From Lepidostoma basale (taxonomy: Eukaryota; Arthropoda; Insecta; Trichoptera; Lepidostomatidae): a DNA stretch of 64,000 nt. The position numbers and the translations under genes were made by a program. The stretch is taken from contig JAHDVF020001024.1 of the NCBI GenBank assembly GCA_022606425.2, forward strand, positions 1,426,001 to 1,490,000. The letters run 5' to 3'. This document shows, piece after piece, positions 51,644 to 59,700 of this stretch (position 1 is the stretch's first letter; every line of letters starts with the position of its first letter). A model generated the notes under the pieces. That model had not been told where the DNA came from, made no database searches, and saw nothing but the letters and a program-made list of their open reading frames with translations.

Positions 51644-52474
51644 CTAACCCAAAAGACGTAAAACGCCCTGTGTTTTTTGGTTAGCCTGAGAAAGCATGGC
51701 GGTACCTGCTTGGCTCAAAATTTGGTCACGTGTAAGGTCAACCATTCCTTCAGCCATATTGAGGTCACGAATCTGGCTTTCAGCTGACTGTAGATTTTCG
51801 GCTGCAATCATCTGGCCCTTGGCGGCTAGCTCCATGCGGTTTTGGTAAGCACCAAGATCGGCACGTTGAGCATTAACCATCTGTAGAGCACCATCCATCA
51901 CCCCAATAGCACCATTAGCCTGCTCTGCAGTTGCAAGGCTTACACCTTCAATCTGAAGCGCAGCGGCCGTCATGTTGCCAATATTGAGGCCGGCATTTTG
52001 ATCCATGTTAGCACCCATATGGATTGACATGGAAACACCGCCATTATTACCATCAAAACGACCAGTTAAAAGATTCATCCCATTAAATTGAGCCTGCTCT
52101 GCAATGCGGTTTACCTCATCAACAAGCTGCTCAACCTCTACCTGGATATAGCCACGATCTTCATCGCTATAGGTACCATTGGCTGATTGAACTGATAGCT
52201 CTCTAATGCGCTGAATGGCATCGGTTGAATTTTGAAGATAGCCTTCCGTTGTCTGAATAAAGCTAACGCCATCATTAATGTTTCTTACCGCTTGGTTTAG
52301 GCCACGTACTTGACTACGCATCTTTTCGGATACGGCAAGTCCTGAAGCATCATCAGCTGCACGGCTAATACGAAGACCACTTGATAGTGTCTCCATGCTC
52401 TTAGTTTGCGATACACTGCTGTTGGTTAAATTGCGGTTTGCGTTGATTGAACTAAGGTTGTGGTTAATAATCAT
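51644..52474 (-). CDS. flaB: flagellin, FlaB type (second copy)
   Basis: 276 residues, starting [16 protein letters not shown]. Conserved D0/D1: [75 protein letters not shown] and C-terminal QTKGVLRLLG. It is likely the main filament subunit. It sits upstream of fliD, unlike the sigma-28-driven copy at 8612. I could not find a good sigma-28 site for it. Confidence 0.96.
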   Translation of the reverse strand: MIINHNLSSINANRNLTNSSVSQTKSMETLSSGLRISRAADDASGLAVSEKMRSQVRGLNQAVRNINDGVSFIQTTEGYLQNSTDAIQRIRELSVQSANGTYSDEDRGYIQVEVEQLVDEVNRIAEQAQFNGMNLLTGRFDGNNGGVSMSIHMGANMDQNAGLNIGNMTAAALQIEGVSLATAEQANGAIGVMDGALQMVNAQRADLGAYQNRMELAAKGQMIAAENLQSAESQIRDLNMAEGMVDLTRDQILSQAGTAMLSQANQKTQGVLRLLG

Positions 52475-52760
52475 TCCTTTGATTCCTCCCTTCCACTGTT
52501 GTCTTATTCAATTTTACTCGCTCTATACAGAGTGAGCGTCAATAGCTAAAGTGATTAAACTACTAAAACTTAAGAGTTGGTTAGACAGCGTGTTCTTAAT
52601 ATGTGTCGGCTTAGTAGAATTTTTTTAACACTTACAACTATTACTTGTATAGTTTATCAAGCTTTTTGTTTTTTTACAACCTTTTTTACTATTTTATCGA
52701 AACTCTTTTATATCAAGCATGTGATTACCCGTTATATGACTGCTCTAGTGCTCAGCATCT

Positions 52761-52796
52761 GACGATATAAAAGCTTATGACTATATAAAAGCTTGA
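52761..52796. repeat. two 18-base direct repeats before the 52829 promoter
   Basis: GACGATATAAAAGCTTAT then GACTATATAAAAGCTTGA, period 18. The core ATATAAAAGCTT is identical in both. The second copy touches the -35 element at 52793. Confidence 0.8.
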
Positions 52797-52821
52797 TTTT
52801 TTTATAATAAAGGGCTATAGT
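52793..52821 (+). promoter_or_regulatory. promoter giving a leaderless mRNA for the 52829 gene
   Basis: TTGATT at 52793-52798, 17-base spacer, TATAGT at 52816-52821; same hexamers as the tRNA-Val promoter. Predicted start 52828, one base before the ATG. No Shine-Dalgarno precedes it. A second TATAAT at 52803-52808 would give a 14-base leader. Confidence 0.6.
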
Positions 52822-52828
52822 TAAAGCT

Positions 52829-53689
52829 ATGATGAAATTTATACTACGCCTCATCTTTGTCCTTCTATCGGTGGCTACCCTCTCTTTATTAATTTATGTA
52901 GGCTCATTTGCCTATTATCAGCCACGTGAGGGCTATGTTGCTATTGCCTATCATCACAAGGATGGCTATAGCTTGGCTGAGGATTTAAAGCCGTGGGATA
53001 TTAAACGCATGGTGCCCTTTGCCTCAAAGATTATCTACCTTAGTAACAGCTTTCATATGCAATCTTTTGATGCTTTGGGCGAATTAGGATCGGTTAAACT
53101 ATTTACTAATAACATCGCTGATATTAATGGCGACTTTTTCTCCTACCGTCTAACCGGGAGTGCCTCCTTTAGGTTAACAGAGGAGGCACTGGTTGATGCT
53201 CTTAACAATGGGATGCTTGAGAGCGACAAACTCTCGTTTTACTACAGTAACCAAGCCAGGCTAATCAATAGTGAGATTGTTAGCACCATGGAGCAGCTGC
53301 TTTTAAAGAATAGCCCCTTTGTTCAGCTAGGGGAGAGGGATGCCCTGCAGTCGACCATCACCGAAAGCCTGCATCAAAAGTTTCCGATGTTAGAGTGGCA
53401 ACCCATCATCCTTACCACAATATCTTTGCCCAATCTCTCTCTTTATAAAGAGATGCTTGATGCAAGCCTTACGAAGGTGAGGGCTATTGCCGAGGCAGAG
53501 CGCCAAGTGCAGTATAGGGCGGCGATCGAATCGGCTACGCAAGAGCAACGCCTTAAGTTGCTAGAAGAGTATGGCAAACTACTAACACAGTATCCTATTT
53601 TAATTCAGTTTTTTGCTGTCGACAGCGGCAAATTTTTACCCCGTGAAGCACTAGAGGCCTTTATGCCGCCGGCTACGGCAGGTAGTTAG
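52829..53689 (+). CDS. membrane-anchored SPFH/Band-7-like protein
   Basis: 286 residues. One N-terminal hydrophobic segment (about 6-28) then YYQPREGYVAIAYH, reminiscent of the first strand of prohibitin/SPFH domains; a later VGIQ-like strand and a C-terminal coil (KVRAIAEAERQVQYRAAIESATQEQRLKLLEEYG) also fit that family. Membrane organisation is the likely role; family assignment is moderate. It is followed by one base, then the methyltransferase GTG. Confidence 0.6.
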   Translation: MMKFILRLIFVLLSVATLSLLIYVGSFAYYQPREGYVAIAYHHKDGYSLAEDLKPWDIKRMVPFASKIIYLSNSFHMQSFDALGELGSVKLFTNNIADINGDFFSYRLTGSASFRLTEEALVDALNNGMLESDKLSFYYSNQARLINSEIVSTMEQLLLKNSPFVQLGERDALQSTITESLHQKFPMLEWQPIILTTISLPNLSLYKEMLDASLTKVRAIAEAERQVQYRAAIESATQEQRLKLLEEYGKLLTQYPILIQFFAVDSGKFLPREALEAFMPPATAGS

Positions 53690-53690
53690 C

Positions 53691-54707
53691 GTGCCTTATC
53701 ATGCGGTAGAGCTTTTTGCTGGTTGCGGAGGCTTAGCGCTTGGCCTTGAAAAAGCTGGCTTTGAAACAGAGCTTTTAGTAGAGATTGACCGCCACGCATC
53801 GGCAACATTGAGAAAAAATCGGCCTCACTGGAATGTTGTTAATGATGATATCAATAGCATTGTTGAAAGCGATATAAAAAACTATCTCAAAACTAATAAC
53901 GAAATAGATCTTCTGTCGGGTGGTTATCCGTGCCAAGCATTCTCCTATGCAGGAAAAAAACTAGGCTTAAACGATGTAAGAGGCACTCTTTTCTACAGCT
54001 TTGCCAAGGCTCTTAATCAACTAAAACCTAAAGTTTTTTTGGCCGAAAATGTCAAAGGTTTGGTGAGCCATGAGGGTGGTAAAACACTAAAAATTATGAT
54101 AGAGCTCTTCACCCAGGCAGGCTACCATGTACAATATAGAGTACTTAATGCCGTGCATTATAACGTGGCACAAAAACGTCAACGTGTTGCTATTGTGGGT
54201 GTAAGGGCTGACCTTGCAGCTAGGGCAACCTACCGTTTTCCAACCCCCAGTGATGATATTTTAACACTTAAAGATGTTTTAGTCGATGTACCCTCTAGCC
54301 CCTATATTCCTTACTCAGTAAAAAAGCAGCAGGTACTTAATCTTGTTCCATCTGGTGGATGTTGGCGCAACCTTCCCGATGCTGTTGCAAAGGAGTACAT
54401 GGGCAAAAGTTACTATTCGGGGGGGGGTAGAACGGGCATGGCCAGACGCCTTGCTTGGGATGAAAGTGCCCTAACCGTTTTGTGTAGCCCATCGCAAAAG
54501 CAGACAGAGCGATGCCACCCCGATGAAACAAGGCCCTTTACTGTGAGAGAAAATGGCCGTATTCAAGGTTTCCCTGATGACTGGGTTTTTGAAGGCAATG
54601 TATCGGAGCAATATAAGCAAATTGGTAATGCTGTACCTATTGGGCTATCCTACGCCCTTGGATGCTCGATTATAGATTTTTTAAAGGAGATCGATGATGG
54701 CCTATAA
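53691..54707 (+). CDS. DNA (cytosine-5) methyltransferase, probable GGNCC specificity
   Basis: 338 residues from GTG 53691. All landmark motifs: I VELFAGCGGLALG, IV SGGYPCQAFS with catalytic Cys81, VI AENVKGL, VIII QKRQRVAIVG, and X GNAVP. The target-recognition region includes YYSGGGRTGMARR, typical of GGNCC-type enzymes. The specificity is inferred from the paired endonuclease. Residues 243-246 come from a nine-G run. The stop overlaps the endonuclease start by 14 bases. Confidence 0.93.
   Translation: MPYHAVELFAGCGGLALGLEKAGFETELLVEIDRHASATLRKNRPHWNVVNDDINSIVESDIKNYLKTNNEIDLLSGGYPCQAFSYAGKKLGLNDVRGTLFYSFAKALNQLKPKVFLAENVKGLVSHEGGKTLKIMIELFTQAGYHVQYRVLNAVHYNVAQKRQRVAIVGVRADLAARATYRFPTPSDDILTLKDVLVDVPSSPYIPYSVKKQQVLNLVPSGGCWRNLPDAVAKEYMGKSYYSGGGRTGMARRLAWDESALTVLCSPSQKQTERCHPDETRPFTVRENGRIQGFPDDWVFEGNVSEQYKQIGNAVPIGLSYALGCSIIDFLKEIDDGL
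54419..54427 (+). repeat. nine-base G tract in the methyltransferase gene
   Basis: Nine Gs encode Ser-Gly-Gly-Gly in the target-recognition region. A one-base change would frameshift and truncate the enzyme by about a third. Confidence 0.85.
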
Positions 54708-55473
54708 TTTAGCCTTTATTAGTGATGAAGATTTACTGAAACATGTGGCAGAAACAGTTAACAAGTATCGCTTTAAGATGGATCTTAATAGTTTTAATGC
54801 CAATATCATTGATCCTATTAAGCTAACCTTTGATGCTAAAGTGTATCAAAAAAGCTTTAAAACGGTGATTGAGGATGAAATTTTCAGGCAAATTGATAAA
54901 ACTAATAATAACCACATCGGCTATTTTCACCAAAACATTTTCAACTATTTAGGTAAGGGGTGGCATGTGCCTAAAGAAGGCTTTGATGTTATTAATGAAG
55001 AGCTTAACTATTTTGTCGAGATAAAAAATAAGCATAACACCATGAATTCTTCGTCGGCACAAAAAACATATATGAAGATGCAGAGCATGATTTTAAACAA
55101 CGATCAAGCCACCTGTTTTTTGGTCGAAATTATTGCAAAGCATAGCCAAGATATAACATGGGCGGTATCGCTTGACAATAAAAAATATAGCCATAACCGT
55201 ATTAGAAGGCTCTCGATTGACCGCTTTTATTCATTAGTAACAGGGCATAAAAATGCATTTAAGGATTTATGCGATGTTTTACCTACGGTTATTGGCGATG
55301 CGATAGCCCACTACCCGATGGTGGCGGTAGAGAATAGTGTTTATAATGAACTTAAGGCAATATCGCCCGACATGCTCACCAGTCTCTACTTGTTAGCCTT
55401 TAAAGAGTATGAAGGCTTTTTGTCAATCGACTCCAAAGGCTTTAAGAGTTGTCGTTGCAGCTCTTTACTGTAG
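54694..55473 (+). CDS. restriction endonuclease, Eco47II/Sau96I-like (GGNCC)
   Basis: 259 residues from ATG 54694 or 54697 (AAAGGAGA at 54683). The central GKGWHVPKEGFDVINEELNYFVEIKNKHNTMNSSSAQKTYMKM is the hallmark region of Eco47II-family type II endonucleases, with a FVEIKNKHN core acting as the PD-(D/E)xK-like centre. Cutting of GGNCC is inferred from the family. It forms a pair with the methyltransferase and is translated from an overlapping start. The gene appears intact. Confidence 0.86.
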   Translation: MMAYNLAFISDEDLLKHVAETVNKYRFKMDLNSFNANIIDPIKLTFDAKVYQKSFKTVIEDEIFRQIDKTNNNHIGYFHQNIFNYLGKGWHVPKEGFDVINEELNYFVEIKNKHNTMNSSSAQKTYMKMQSMILNNDQATCFLVEIIAKHSQDITWAVSLDNKKYSHNRIRRLSIDRFYSLVTGHKNAFKDLCDVLPTVIGDAIAHYPMVAVENSVYNELKAISPDMLTSLYLLAFKEYEGFLSIDSKGFKSCRCSSLL

Positions 55474-55544
55474 GGGCTATCATCTTTTTTAAGATCGTCA
55501 AGGTAGTCGCCCTCCTTCTCATTATTACTCTTACTGTAATTCAT
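55386..55544 (-). CDS. candidate small antisense protein at the restriction gene 3' end
   Basis: 52 codons from ATG 55544, very hydrophilic and acidic, read opposite the 3' end of the endonuclease. No good Shine-Dalgarno is visible. Codon choice is similar to neighbours but this may be chance. Confidence 0.25.
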   Translation of the reverse strand: MNYSKSNNEKEGDYLDDLKKDDSPYSKELQRQLLKPLESIDKKPSYSLKANK

Positions 55545-55602
55545 TACTTATCTATAAAGCTATTTTGAGGTTACAAAAACCATCTGATAGCAGGTTGAAT
55601 GC

Positions 55603-55631
55603 TTGCCTATCTTTAAAAATAGTAATAGAAT
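55603..55631 (+). promoter_or_regulatory. candidate promoter for the first RadC-like gene
   Basis: TTGCCT at 55603-55608, 17-base spacer, TAGAAT at 55626-55631. Start near 55638 leaves a short leader with AGAGAGG before GTG 55656. Confidence 0.45.
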
Positions 55632-55655
55632 ATAAGAAGAAGAGAGGGCATAAAG

Positions 55656-56369
55656 GTGGATAGTCTACGACTGGTTGAGGGTAAGGTAAAGCTAGAGTTA
55701 TCGCGCCATATCTATAACTTTATGCAGGCTGTTAGCAGCTACGAGTTACTGGCGTGTGAGCATGATTTTAGGCTAACGGCTCCTGAGGTCGTCGATGGTA
55801 AATTTAAACTTTTACGCCCCTACATTGATAAAAGTGTGCCCTTAAGCTCTATCAGAGAGTTTGCCTGGGTGATAGGGGTGGATGCCCAGATGCATGCCCT
55901 CTTTATCGACCTTATTAGCATGGGTAGCATTAAACGAACCATTGTTGAGCCATGGCAGGTTTTTAGAGGTACATTTGTTGCCGCTAGCACCGGCATCTTT
56001 TTTGTGCATAACCACCCCAGTGGCGATACTACCCCTAGCCAAAGCGACCTTGAGCTAACACGGGCTATTATCCAAGGGGGGCTCTATCTTGACCGGCCAC
56101 TGCTCGACCATCTAATTATTGGCCCCGATGGCTACACCAGCCTGGTCGATAGTAAAATATTATACCCGATGGAAGACCGTGTAAAAGAGGACCGGCTAGG
56201 CATAGAGCACCTTAACAAGGTAATCGACCAAAAGAATAGTGTTATTAGTGAAAAAGAGATTCTTATTAATCAAAAAGAGATCCTTATTAATCAACAAGAT
56301 AATTTACTTAGTAAGAAAGATAAAGAGATTGATCAGTTAAAGGCGTTGCTGGCGAGCCTAAAACCTTAA
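55656..56369 (+). CDS. RadC-like JAMM protein with C-terminal coiled coil (copy 1)
   Basis: 237 residues, GTG start. JAMM layout: Glu in REFAWVIG near residue 69, then HNHPSG and SQSD as zinc ligands (H-x-H and the Asp), and a DHLIIG strand. It has no N-terminal HhH domain as in full-length RadC. The C-terminus is a long coiled coil with two tandem KEILINQ units (DNA repeat period 21). Paralogous to the protein at 58972. It follows the restriction pair. Substrate unknown. Confidence 0.87.
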   Translation: MDSLRLVEGKVKLELSRHIYNFMQAVSSYELLACEHDFRLTAPEVVDGKFKLLRPYIDKSVPLSSIREFAWVIGVDAQMHALFIDLISMGSIKRTIVEPWQVFRGTFVAASTGIFFVHNHPSGDTTPSQSDLELTRAIIQGGLYLDRPLLDHLIIGPDGYTSLVDSKILYPMEDRVKEDRLGIEHLNKVIDQKNSVISEKEILINQKEILINQQDNLLSKKDKEIDQLKALLASLKP

Positions 56370-56387
56370 AAGGAATTTAAATAATGC

Positions 56388-56417
56388 TTGAAAAATTTTA
56401 AGCTATTATGATACAAT
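56388..56417 (+). promoter_or_regulatory. promoter giving a leaderless yggT mRNA
   Basis: TTGAAA at 56388-56393, 18-base spacer, TACAAT at 56412-56417. The predicted start is base 56424, the A of the ATG; no Shine-Dalgarno precedes. Confidence 0.6.
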
Positions 56418-56423
56418 AAAAAA

Positions 56424-57008
56424 ATGAATACTTTTTTAAATATGTTATTAACCGCCATTAATCTCTATAGCTACCTGCTGATGGCTCGTATTATTTTAAG
56501 TTGGATTCCATCTTTTCAATTTAACCCTATTGCCCAAGCGCTCTGCTCACTAACCGACCCCTACCTAAGGATTTTTAGAGGCTTGCCCTTTACATCGTTA
56601 CCTGGGGTAGATTTTTCTCCGATTGTGGCTATTTATATGCTTAGTTTTATACGGCAACTGATTGCCCGCTTTGCATCGGCTCAGCGTATTGGGTTAGACC
56701 TGTTGTTGCAGTTTTTATTGGTTACCATCAATAGTGTTGTTACAACGGTTCTATTTATTTTGGGGCTTATTGCCCTTATTCGCCTGATATCGCTCTTCGT
56801 TACACGGGAAAGCGGCACGATGTTAAATGCCTTCGATAGCCTCCTTCGGCCGGCCACTAGCTTTGTTGCATCCATTGTGGCACGGGGGCGTATCGTCTCC
56901 TATAGGCTTTTATTGGCCATTGTTGCTGTGGGCTCATTTTTGTTAATTGAAGGAGTGAAAATGGCGACTAACCTGCTTTTAATGCTAACAACCTACCTCC
57001 CCTTTTAA
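56424..57008 (+). CDS. YggT-family membrane protein with duplicated domain
   Basis: 194 residues with at least four helices: two repeats of the YggT unit, the first with ARIILSWIPSFQFNP...LTDPYLRIFRG and the second weaker (DSLLRPATSFVASIV). YggT proteins act in osmotic or division-associated membrane processes in some bacteria; the role here is unknown. It has its own promoter and is followed by recG after 3 bases. Confidence 0.85.
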   Translation: MNTFLNMLLTAINLYSYLLMARIILSWIPSFQFNPIAQALCSLTDPYLRIFRGLPFTSLPGVDFSPIVAIYMLSFIRQLIARFASAQRIGLDLLLQFLLVTINSVVTTVLFILGLIALIRLISLFVTRESGTMLNAFDSLLRPATSFVASIVARGRIVSYRLLLAIVAVGSFLLIEGVKMATNLLLMLTTYLPF

Positions 57009-57011
57009 GCC

Positions 57012-58934
57012 ATGTATATTGAGCAGATTGAGCATCCTATTAGTAAACTTAAGGGCGTAGGACCTGAGTCGGTTAAGGCCTTTGCCAATCTCTCCATTGT
57101 TAATGTGGCACAGCTTGTTCAGCACTATCCGATGCGCTATGAGGATCGGCTGAACAATCAAAAACTGAGCGATGCCACCGATCAGCCCTTAACCACCATT
57201 GTCACGGTAAGCCGTCACGACTTTATTGGCCCCCCTGGTAACCGCACCTTAAAAATTTATGTGGAGGATGGTGAGAGTGAGGCCTCGCTTGTCTGCTTTG
57301 GGCGCCCCTTTTTAGGCGATAAGCTGGCGGTAGGCAGTAAAATTTATCTTTATGCAACCTTTAGCCGTAAGTACGGCGAGCTACAAAGCGGTAGCTTCGA
57401 CTTTGAAAGCTACAGTGAGCACCCGATAAAATTTGGGCTACTGCACCCTGTCTACCATCTTTCAGGAAGCCTTAACCAAAGCAAGGTGGCCAAGGCGATT
57501 GACTTGGCCTTTGACTATTTACCCAAAGAGTTAGAGAGCGGCCTTCCCTACGATGAACTGCATGATCATGAAAAGGGGTTGAGCAAAAAAAGTGCCCTTT
57601 GGATGATGCATCATCCTGTTAGCTATGATGAGCTTAAGCAGGCGAGCGACTATCTAAAGCATGAGGAGATCTACTGCTTTAAGCAAGGGCTACGCAAGAG
57701 GCGTCTACAGCAGCAGCAGCCCGTTAGGGCTGCAAGTAGCCTAAAGAGGGCACTGCTCGATCGTGCCAAGATGCGGTTGGGCTTTAGCTTAACAGGCGAC
57801 CAAGAGCAAGCGATTACTGATATTCTTACCGATTTTACAAGGTGCTACCCCATGAGGCGTCTGCTTCAGGGTGACGTGGGCTCGGGTAAAACATTGGTCG
57901 CCCTGCTGAGTGCCTGCCACTACTTTGAGGAGGGGCGACAGGTTGCCATGCTTGCCCCAACGGAGCTTCTTGCCCGCCAGCATGCCGACCATGCCGACCA
58001 TCTTCTGCGCCCCTTAGGCATTAGCGTTGCATTTTTAAGTAGTAATGTGGGCCTTAGCGGTCGTAAACAGCTGCTGCATCATCTCGCCAATGGTAATATT
58101 GACTTGATCGTTGGTACCCATTGCCTTTTTAGCGACGATGTAGGCTACAGCCAGCTTAGCTATGTTATTGTTGATGAACAGCATCGTTTTGGGGTGGCTC
58201 AGAGGGTACGGATGATGAGCAAGGGCTTCAATCCTGACCTTTTGTTGATGAGTGCTACTCCTATTCCAAGAAGCCTGGCCTTAAGCACCTTTGCTGATAG
58301 CGATTTTTCCTCTATCCGCCAACAGCCGGTGGGGCGTCTCGCCATTAAAAGCCACTTAGCCACGAGTAGCAATGTTGAAAAGGTTTATGACTTTGTGCAG
58401 TCGCAGTTAGCGTGTGGCTTTCAGGCCTACTTTGTTTATCCTATTATTGATCAGCAAGAGGAGAGCGGCCTTAAAAATGTACAGCTAATGTTTGCTGAGC
58501 TCTGTGCCGTTTTTAAAGGCTATAAAGTAGGCTTAATTCATGGACGGCTTGACGAGGATGCTAAGCGTAAGGCGATGGATGGCTTTTCGTCGGGAGCGAT
58601 CGATCTATTGGTGGCAACCAGTGTGGTTGAAGTTGGTATCGATGTGGCCAATGCAACGGTGATGGTGATTGAGGCGGCCGAGCGCTTTGGCCTTGCTGCC
58701 TTGCATCAATTGAGGGGTAGGGTAGGGCGAGGGCCTCACCAAAGCCACTGCTTCTTTGTTTATAACGAGCCCCTTACCGATAGCGCTAAGGAGCGACTTA
58801 AGGCACTTTATGAGCATCATGATGGCTTTATGATTGCCGATTTAGATTTAAAGCTGAGGGGGGCAGGTGATATGACGGGCTACAAGCAGTCGGGTGAGAT
58901 TATCTTTAGGCTAGCCTCCGTCGATGACCTTTAG
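57012..58934 (+). CDS. recG: ATP-dependent DNA helicase RecG, shortened C-terminus
   Basis: 640 residues, a little shorter than usual. Branch migration at stalled forks. Seen: wedge region ISKLKGVGPESV, Walker A GDVGSGKT near 286, DEQHRFG near 386, MSATPIPRS, and the helicase C-terminal GRVGRG. The usual LRGPGE reads LRGAGD and the protein stops soon after QSGEIIFRLASVDDL, so about the last 40 residues of the TRG region are missing. This may alter activity. Confidence 0.93.
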   Translation: MYIEQIEHPISKLKGVGPESVKAFANLSIVNVAQLVQHYPMRYEDRLNNQKLSDATDQPLTTIVTVSRHDFIGPPGNRTLKIYVEDGESEASLVCFGRPFLGDKLAVGSKIYLYATFSRKYGELQSGSFDFESYSEHPIKFGLLHPVYHLSGSLNQSKVAKAIDLAFDYLPKELESGLPYDELHDHEKGLSKKSALWMMHHPVSYDELKQASDYLKHEEIYCFKQGLRKRRLQQQQPVRAASSLKRALLDRAKMRLGFSLTGDQEQAITDILTDFTRCYPMRRLLQGDVGSGKTLVALLSACHYFEEGRQVAMLAPTELLARQHADHADHLLRPLGISVAFLSSNVGLSGRKQLLHHLANGNIDLIVGTHCLFSDDVGYSQLSYVIVDEQHRFGVAQRVRMMSKGFNPDLLLMSATPIPRSLALSTFADSDFSSIRQQPVGRLAIKSHLATSSNVEKVYDFVQSQLACGFQAYFVYPIIDQQEESGLKNVQLMFAELCAVFKGYKVGLIHGRLDEDAKRKAMDGFSSGAIDLLVATSVVEVGIDVANATVMVIEAAERFGLAALHQLRGRVGRGPHQSHCFFVYNEPLTDSAKERLKALYEHHDGFMIADLDLKLRGAGDMTGYKQSGEIIFRLASVDDL

Positions 58935-58971
58935 TGTGGATATAAAGCGTAAGCGAGGTTAAAAGTAGTTT

Positions 58972-59700
58972 ATGGAGACAATAAGAGAGGTAAAAAGCCA
59001 GGTGGCTCTTAATAGCTCCCAGTTGATGGTAGGCTTTATGCAAGAGCTTAAGGCTTACGAGCTATTAACAACCAGTAGCAATATTGACAATGGCCTAGAG
59101 CCTATTAAAGATAGCTATCCGCATATACTGCACCGTCCCTTTATCGATGGGCGCTACCCTATTGAAGATATAAGAGAGTTTGCTTGGGCTATTGGCCTGG
59201 ATAGTAACATGCATGCCATCTATATCGATCTTTTAAGCATCGGCGATATTACTCATACCGTTATCCCCTCATGGTCAGTCTATCGGGGTAGCTACCACTA
59301 TGCCGCCAATAGCATCGTGATTGTGCATAACCACCCCAGTGGCAACCCTATGCCGAGCGACAGCGATATTACCTTTACCAAAGAGGTTATCAAGGGAGGC
59401 CTCTTTCTGAGTCGCCCTCTGGTCGACCATATTATTATGGGCGATGATAGATACTATAGCTTTAGCGATGATAAGGGACTAAACGGCTTTAATAGTTTGA
59501 TGGAAGCCATTAAAGATGAGGAGCAAGGGGTAAAGGTGCTCTCCAAAAAACTGGCGACGGTCGCAGAGGAAAAGGAGAGGATTGATGCTATTAATGGACG
59601 CCTTCTTGACGAGATTGATGAGAAAGATCAAAAAATTAATGAAAAAGAGCGGGAAATTGCGAAGCTAAAAATATTACTAAAAGGAGCAACCAAGCAATGA
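58972..59700 (+). CDS. RadC-like JAMM protein with C-terminal coiled coil (copy 2)
   Basis: 242 residues. Same layout as copy 1: REFAWAIGLD, HNHPSGNPMPSDSD, DHIIMG, then a C-terminal coil (EEKERIDAINGRLLDEIDEKDQKINEKEREIAKLKILL). The N-terminal 60 residues align with copy 1 around REFAWAIG. It sits between recG and valS, and its stop shares ATGA with the valS start, so it is translationally coupled. Function not recognised; possible link to DNA repair is inferred only from neighbours. Confidence 0.87.
   Translation: METIREVKSQVALNSSQLMVGFMQELKAYELLTTSSNIDNGLEPIKDSYPHILHRPFIDGRYPIEDIREFAWAIGLDSNMHAIYIDLLSIGDITHTVIPSWSVYRGSYHYAANSIVIVHNHPSGNPMPSDSDITFTKEVIKGGLFLSRPLVDHIIMGDDRYYSFSDDKGLNGFNSLMEAIKDEEQGVKVLSKKLATVAEEKERIDAINGRLLDEIDEKDQKINEKEREIAKLKILLKGATKQ

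Larger units (their letters stand above)
52475..52828. other. divergent intergenic region with direct repeats
   Basis: 354 bases with no gene recognised. It holds the flagellin leader on one side, two direct repeats at 52761-52796 and the promoter for the 52829 gene on the other. Confidence 0.75.

Noticed and set aside
52475..52600. Possible sigma-28 promoter upstream of the second flagellin
   Set aside because: GCCGACAC is present on the minus strand but its -35 position reads GTTAAAAA, so the match is too poor to call.
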